This document shows, one piece after another, positions 56,785 through 61,433 of a stretch of DNA of 61,433 nucleotides (position 1 is the first letter of the stretch; the number at the start of each line of letters is the position of its first letter). This DNA comes from a virus: the IMG/VR virus record IMGVR_UViG_3300035701_000031, positions 1 to 61,433 of that record. One strand, 5' to 3'. Below the pieces are notes generated by a model. It worked only from the letters and a program-made list of their open reading frames with translations, did no database searches and had not been told where the DNA came from. The translations under genes and the position numbers were made by a program.

Positions 56785-59700
56785 TTACTCCCCGCTTTTT
56801 GTTGCCCCGATTGTGATTGTTCCAGTATAATTCCCGATTTGCTGTGCCACTGGAATATCAAGCCAATAATATTCATTCATTGTTGCTGCCGTTGGATATG
56901 TGCCTTTGCCCCAAAGCGAATTTAATTCTTGATTTTCGCCAGTGCAGCTTGTTGCGCTTCCGCAATTATTGGATAAATACCATTTGTGGTTTATTTTTGG
57001 AAGTGTGTAAGATAAATAATTTAAATCTCCGCATAAATTCAGAATATTCAAATCAATATTTCCATTGTGTGTTATAAGAACGTATGGGTTTGTTTGGTCT
57101 GTTGTTGCAGCATTGCAAGTGCTTCCTTTAACTCCACCATAAATTATTGATGAACTGTCAATTGTAATTCCCGTTGTTTCATTCATTGTTTCTGTATCTG
57201 TTCCCGTTCCTTGTAATCCTACATTGTCTGTCGCATATGCTTTGCAAGTCCATGTTTCATTGGTGTCTTTTATGCTTCCTGTTATTCCAGCCCCGTAATT
57301 ATTGCTTCCATTATCAATTAAATTTCCCGTCTTGCAATCCCAGCTTGCGCTTGTGCAGCTTTCTTCGCTTGAATTTAAACTCCAGCATTTGTAAGTTGTT
57401 GTTGCCAATCCACTGCCAGATTCCGTTATTGTCATATTTAAATCGTAATCTATTCCTTCAAGCGCATTGCTGTAATTCATTACAACGCTGCTTACAACAG
57501 GGGCAGTATTGTCGGCAGTATAAGTATCAGTGTTTTGGTCAATGCTATAAGCAATCCCATCCCACATTCTGCAATAAATTGTTTTTGTTCCGTCTCCGCT
57601 TGCTCCTTTTCCAACGCAGCTAACATCGGAATATGGGCTTGCGTTTCCAAAATCAGTGCAAAAATTATTTGTGTCGATTGACGGGTTTGGTGATGTTCCG
57701 CAAAGCAAAGTTATATTATCGCTGTCTGCGTCTCCCGCCCCGCTTGCCGTAACTTTAATATCGTCATTTTGTTTTGCGTAAGTTGCATTCAAATCTATGC
57801 TTGCCATATAGGGAGTAGTATTCCCGCCTTCTTCTACGCCATAAGTTTGCAAATCACCATTTTCCGAACGATACAACAACATTGCCTCATTTGTATCAAT
57901 GCCAACATTCATTACTTTGACTTCGTCTATTTTGCCATCACAAATATAATTGCCTGTATGGTATGCGCCAATGGTGAAGTCATAGTATGAAACTGCACCC
58001 ATCAAAGAAGTTGCAGCTGCATTTCCTGCCTCCCACGCCCCGTTTAAATATAAATTTAAGCCGAGCGATGTGCTCCATGCTAAAATCCCATGGTACCATG
58101 TGCCGCTTGACATCGTTGTTGTTGTAGTAAGGCTGCTTGTAATGCCACCGCCTTTTGCATCAACATGAATTTTTGTGTTGCTTGCGGCAGTTGTGATTTG
58201 CAGGTAATCTGTTTCCCCGCTTGTGTTCCATTTGTCTAGTATGTAATTGCTTGTTGCACCTGTTGGGTTGAACCAAAATCCGATTGAAAGATTTGCTGGT
58301 GGTGTGTCCAGCAGCGTATCTTGATACGCATAGTACGCAGTTGCTGGGTTCAATCCTGCCGCCCCAATTTTTTGCGTTGTAGTGTCCCAGATTGCGCTGT
58401 TGCTTGCTGTTGCATTGTAAGCTCCTTTCTTGTCGTTTACTGCTGTTCCTGTTCCTTCATCACTATGGTAAACCGCCAAATAATTTGTAAGAGTGTTTGC
58501 AGCATCCTGTGCATCTGATGCGCCAGCATTGCCGTAATACATATAAATATCAATATTTGAATCTGAAGTGAATATATCAGTTACTTTCACCCAAGCATCC
58601 ATCAAATCATTTGCGTTATCGAATCTTTGAAAATAAAATTTTAATTCTGTTGAACCGTCTGCTGCTGCAAAGCGAACATCTCTGCCATCTGATTGCACAT
58701 GATTCCAAAAATCGGTGTCTGCTGCTGTTTGTTTTACATAAATCACATGGTCATTCGTTATATTTCCTGAAAGGTAATTTGAAGTTGCAAGAGTTATTTT
58801 CTTTCGATAGCTCCACCCGCTTGTGCCCCACCAAGGGTCGAGTTTCAATGTTTTTGTGCAGGTGTCGGTTAAAATGCAATTCCAACTGCCACCAGCCCAC
58901 AGCCATGCTTCCCACTTCTTTGTGTTATCATTTATGCTTGGCACATAATTTATTTCCCATTTTTCACAACTATTTGCTTTTACCAACAGCCCATCAAGAT
59001 ATGGATATACTTGTTTTCCGTTATGCGTAAATTTATCTTCTGTGAATTTTTGTGTAACATCAAACCAGTTATTCCCTGAAACTAATTCATTCACATCATA
59101 ATTAATTGTCTTTGACGGCAAATTCCCTGTTTTGAATTTTCCTTCAAAATACACTGTGTTTTCATCATAACCATTAACATCGGTAACATTGTGGTAGCAT
59201 TTTGCCCAATGCGGATTTTGGTCGGTTGGATAAAGATTTAATTTATAGACAAAATTATAATCGCAAACAAATTGATGGCTTACCCAACTAAAAACAGGTT
59301 TTCTCCAATAACGCACACTACCACTATTCAAATCAAAATTGAAAACGAATGCGCCAAAAATAGTAGTGTCAGTTCCAGTTTTATTGCATACTTCAAACAT
59401 TTGTTTATATTTGCCGACTGGTGAATACGCTGTGTGTGGGGTTACAGTTAGTTTTGCCTGTGAATCTTCCAGCACAACAGATTCATTTACGATTACATAT
59501 TTTTGCCCTTCAATTTCTTTTGATAATGGCATTCCTTCAGCCATATATTCTCCATAAAATGTGGCTATTTCCCCTCTTGTTGGGGCTTTCAAAATATAAT
59601 TGTAATTGATGTCAATGGCATTATCTATAACAGCCCACCTGATGCGCTTGTCAATGCCCAAAGAACCTGTGCCAGTGTCTTTCACAATCCAATTGCTCGG

Positions 59701-59883
59701 CGGGGTTTCTTCGATTGCGTAATAATTTTCTGAATTATTGACATCCACTATGAGTTTTACTGCCAAGTCGCCTCCAGTTAAAATAGATGTGCTATTATTG
59801 AAATCACGCATAACTGTTGCTGCAAAAATTGGTAAAGTAAGGACAATTAAAATTAACCCTATTGCTAAACAAGATTTATGCAC
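56785..59883 (-). CDS. Large secreted protein with DUF2341 and LamG-like domains, 1032 aa
   Basis: A GTG start after GGGGCTGATTCA opens a signal peptide (SCLAIGLILIVLTLPIFA). Near residues 350-460 WSYRKKITLATSNYLSGNIT marks DUF2341. The following 200 residues (WYHGILAWSTSLGLNLYLNG, GKIDEVKVM) are a LamG/concanavalin-like jelly-roll. The C-terminus carries the domain shared with the next two genes (YVLITHNGNIDLN, GNYTGTITIG). Probably a receptor-binding or envelope protein. It starts the 59.9-50.0 kb run. Confidence 0.88.
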   Translation of the reverse strand: MHKSCLAIGLILIVLTLPIFAATVMRDFNNSTSILTGGDLAVKLIVDVNNSENYYAIEETPPSNWIVKDTGTGSLGIDKRIRWAVIDNAIDINYNYILKAPTRGEIATFYGEYMAEGMPLSKEIEGQKYVIVNESVVLEDSQAKLTVTPHTAYSPVGKYKQMFEVCNKTGTDTTIFGAFVFNFDLNSGSVRYWRKPVFSWVSHQFVCDYNFVYKLNLYPTDQNPHWAKCYHNVTDVNGYDENTVYFEGKFKTGNLPSKTINYDVNELVSGNNWFDVTQKFTEDKFTHNGKQVYPYLDGLLVKANSCEKWEINYVPSINDNTKKWEAWLWAGGSWNCILTDTCTKTLKLDPWWGTSGWSYRKKITLATSNYLSGNITNDHVIYVKQTAADTDFWNHVQSDGRDVRFAAADGSTELKFYFQRFDNANDLMDAWVKVTDIFTSDSNIDIYMYYGNAGASDAQDAANTLTNYLAVYHSDEGTGTAVNDKKGAYNATASNSAIWDTTTQKIGAAGLNPATAYYAYQDTLLDTPPANLSIGFWFNPTGATSNYILDKWNTSGETDYLQITTAASNTKIHVDAKGGGITSSLTTTTTMSSGTWYHGILAWSTSLGLNLYLNGAWEAGNAAATSLMGAVSYYDFTIGAYHTGNYICDGKIDEVKVMNVGIDTNEAMLLYRSENGDLQTYGVEEGGNTTPYMASIDLNATYAKQNDDIKVTASGAGDADSDNITLLCGTSPNPSIDTNNFCTDFGNASPYSDVSCVGKGASGDGTKTIYCRMWDGIAYSIDQNTDTYTADNTAPVVSSVVMNYSNALEGIDYDLNMTITESGSGLATTTYKCWSLNSSEESCTSASWDCKTGNLIDNGSNNYGAGITGSIKDTNETWTCKAYATDNVGLQGTGTDTETMNETTGITIDSSSIIYGGVKGSTCNAATTDQTNPYVLITHNGNIDLNILNLCGDLNYLSYTLPKINHKWYLSNNCGSATSCTGENQELNSLWGKGTYPTAATMNEYYWLDIPVAQQIGNYTGTITIGATKSGE

Positions 59884-59924
59884 TGAATCAGCCCCAATTT
59901 CACTTTGATGTTTGCACTATTATA

Positions 59925-60019
59925 TATACAACCTTATATATAAAAATTTTGGTTGGTTCAATTTGCCATCTAAAAATAAACAATATGTTTATAAATGATT
60001 ACTAATATTAATTAATATT
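59925..60019. promoter_or_regulatory. Divergent promoter region with 18-bp palindrome
   Basis: For the minus-strand genes, CCAAAATTTTTATATATAAGG gives BRE and TATA. For the plus-strand pair, the perfect palindrome TAATATTAATTAATATTA (60003..60020) touches the ATG of the AbrB-like gene and could be its operator. This is the only divergent junction in the window and therefore also a candidate origin region. Confidence 0.55.
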
Positions 60020-60133
60020 ATGAGAATAATACGAAAAGTTTGGCAAAATCAACGAGGGCAACTTTTAATAACTATCCCAATTACTTCAATTATTAAAAAA
60101 GGAGATTATATCGAAGTTAAAAAAGTAAAATAG
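60020..60133 (+). CDS. AbrB-like small regulator, 37 aa
   Basis: MRIIRKVWQNQRGQLLITIP and IKKGDYIEVKKVK follow the short swapped-hairpin pattern of AbrB/SpoVT DNA-binding domains, here without extra domains. It overlaps the palindrome and lies 10 bases upstream of the endonuclease gene. Likely controls that unit or the divergent surface genes. Confidence 0.68.
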   Translation: MRIIRKVWQNQRGQLLITIPITSIIKKGDYIEVKKVK

Positions 60134-60143
60134 GCGATTTGAT

Positions 60144-61109
60144 ATGAAATTGGGCAGTTATCATTCTAAAGAAGCACGAATAAAAATGAGTTTGGCACAC
60201 ATAGGGATACAAGCAGGCAAAAATCACCCAATGTGGGGAACACACTTGTCTAAAAAAACAAGAAGAAAAATAAGCAAATCACTTAAAGGAAGACCTTTTT
60301 CTGAAGAACGTAAACAAAAAATAAGTAAAGCACATATTGGATTATTTGCAGGAAACAAACATCCATTATGGGGCAAACATCCATCAAAAGAAACAAGAAA
60401 AAAAATGAGCAAAAATAGTGCTAAAATTTGGTTAGGAAAACATTTACCCAAAGAAACAAAAGAAAAAATAAAAGAGGCAACATTAGGAATAAATAATCAC
60501 AATTATGGTAAACAATTTTCTAAAAAAATTAGAAAAAAGATGGGTTTGGCACGAAAAGGAAAAAATATGGGTAAAAATCATCCTTTATGGGGCAAAGAGA
60601 ATAAATGGGGGCATCATACCGAAGAAAATAAGAAAAAAATTGGAATGAACAGCAAAGGAAAACATCCATTGAAAAAAACAAGAAAAAAAATGAGTAAAAA
60701 TAATGCAAGATTTTGGTTAGGAAAACATCGTTCACAAAAAACAAAACAAAAAATAAGTAAAGCACAAACCCCAGAAATGAGAGAACAATCGAGACAACGT
60801 TGTATTAAAATGATTATGAAAGGATTTAAACCGAGCAAATTCGAAAAACGTATTATAAAACTGATTAAGCAAAATAATCTTCCTTGGAAATACATTGGCG
60901 ATGGCAGAGAAGGCAGCTTTTTCGGGAAACTCCCAGATTTTATAAATACAAACGGGCAGAAAGCGTTTGCAGAAGCCTATGACGATTATTGGCACGATGA
61001 AGATTATGTTCCAAAGCGAAGAAGGTTTTTTGCAAAATTTGGATTCAAAACAAGATTCATTCATTATGATGACAGCGATGAAAAAATTATTAGAATACTT
61101 GGGAAATGA
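60144..61109 (+). CDS. NUMOD3-repeat homing endonuclease, 321 aa
   Basis: Ten or so NUMOD3-type units (GKNHPMWGTHLSKKTRRKIS and so on), then the nuclease domain: FEKRIIKLIKQNNLPWKYIG, PDFINTNGQKAFAEAYDDYW, and FIHYDDSDEKIIRILGK. It is the complete version of the truncated copy at 1..710 and nearly the same as that copy over the overlapping 130 nt. It is one of only two intact plus-strand genes. Confidence 0.9.
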   Translation: MKLGSYHSKEARIKMSLAHIGIQAGKNHPMWGTHLSKKTRRKISKSLKGRPFSEERKQKISKAHIGLFAGNKHPLWGKHPSKETRKKMSKNSAKIWLGKHLPKETKEKIKEATLGINNHNYGKQFSKKIRKKMGLARKGKNMGKNHPLWGKENKWGHHTEENKKKIGMNSKGKHPLKKTRKKMSKNNARFWLGKHRSQKTKQKISKAQTPEMREQSRQRCIKMIMKGFKPSKFEKRIIKLIKQNNLPWKYIGDGREGSFFGKLPDFINTNGQKAFAEAYDDYWHDEDYVPKRRRFFAKFGFKTRFIHYDDSDEKIIRILGK

Positions 61110-61111
61110 GA

Positions 61112-61333
61112 TTAAACCATTTTTTGGGAATTAGAATCACGAATTAGGCATTGCTGGTCATAGTAATTGCACTCATTCACGCAAACACGAAAGTTGTTCG
61201 TGTCGGCGCACCAATTAAAAATAGCCATTTTTGTTGTTGAGAAAAGGTTTTCATTAAAACCCAACCAATAACCTACATATAAACAAAGGGAAATAATAAA
61301 AATAAAAAAGCAAATTAAAAAAACCTTGTTCAT
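61112..61333 (-). CDS. Secreted or membrane-anchored cysteine-rich protein, 73 aa
   Basis: An N-terminal hydrophobic helix (VFLICFFIFIISLCLYVGYW) is followed by a short domain with four cysteines (NWCADT, VCVNECNYYDQQC). It ends 3 bases from the plus-strand endonuclease stop, so the two genes converge. Function unknown. Confidence 0.68.
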   Translation of the reverse strand: MNKVFLICFFIFIISLCLYVGYWLGFNENLFSTTKMAIFNWCADTNNFRVCVNECNYYDQQCLIRDSNSQKMV

Positions 61334-61337
61334 CGAA

Positions 61338-61433
61338 TCACTTTTTCAAACGCAATATTGCTTTCCGAAATTGTTTTTTGTTATGTCCCGTAATCGCAAG
61401 GTAGTTTCTTTTTTCTTCAACGGATGGAAAGAA
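61338..61433 (-). CDS. C-terminal part of a gene cut by the window end
   Basis: The frame is open at base 61433 and ends with TGA at 61338. The last residues are basic (HNKKQFRKAILRLKK). Nothing can be said about function. Confidence 0.5.
   Translation of the reverse strand, partial: FFPSVEEKRNYLAITGHNKKQFRKAILRLKK

Noticed and set aside
1-61433. Window as a complete circular element
   Set aside because: Joining the ends puts the endonuclease frame out of phase with the frame at 61338..61433 and does not continue the family's C-terminus. Both edge genes seem truncated.
1-61433. tRNA or rRNA genes
   Set aside because: I saw no cloverleaf with TTCRANY/CCA-type features and no conserved rRNA segments while reading both strands; a tRNA-scan and covariance search would be needed to exclude them fully.

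Overview
The window is AT-rich and almost every gene lies on the minus strand, in tightly packed runs with ATGA/TAATG stop-start overlaps. Ribosome binding sites are of the GGTGA/GGAGG type and several start regions have TATA boxes (TTTTTATATAAG). A small-subunit-like archaeo-eukaryotic primase, RHH and AbrB-like regulators, inteins, and short bulge-helix-bulge (BHB) introns that need an archaeal splicing endonuclease all point to an archaeon. No ribosomal, tRNA or central metabolic genes were seen. The mix of primase and helicase, a putative assembly ATPase, many small membrane proteins, very large secreted proteins with C-terminal membrane anchors, and many mobile genes fits an archaeal virus, provirus or virus-like plasmid. 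Neither host nor virus family can be named from sequence alone.

Layout, read along the minus strand from high to low coordinates. 61.4-50.0 kb: secreted or envelope proteins (a DUF2341/LamG-like protein, paralogous surface proteins, an Fn3-repeat protein, small membrane proteins), with a short plus-strand pair (AbrB-like regulator plus homing endonuclease) at 60.0-61.1 kb. 50.0-42.3 kb: a LAGLIDADG endonuclease, a small membrane-protein gene split by three BHB introns, and a 1730-residue anchored surface protein. 42.2-30.6 kb: membrane and small zinc proteins, an IS1341-like element with tnpB and a relict of another, a P-loop ATPase with a mini-intein in its Walker A motif, and a membrane-anchored seven-repeat propeller. 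30.6-22.7 kb and 15.3-11.4 kb: two operons of small basic, membrane or tagged proteins, many carrying a shared tag [ES/EN]ARH[SA]LARKGI. 22.6-15.4 kb: an SF2 helicase with an intein in its DExH motif, an Sm-like protein, and a four-gene sugar/aldolase/methyltransferase cassette. 10.3-0.7 kb: small early-type genes, nucleotidyltransferase, ATP-grasp protein, exonuclease, primase and a metzincin-like protein.

The main discovery is at 48518..48870. A gene that looks broken becomes a 73-residue membrane protein when three insertions of 37, 51 and 43 nt are removed. Each insertion has a BHB-type fold at its borders. The spliced protein aligns without a gap over 69 residues to the C-terminal anchor of an intronless propeller protein at 30684..31790. 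A second theme is the recurrent tag on at least 13 proteins, including the LAGLIDADG endonuclease next to the split gene. A third is a nearly identical block of about 60 bp repeated four times upstream of operons, holding a TATA box and an upstream TTCCGTCT element. This looks like a co-regulated promoter class.
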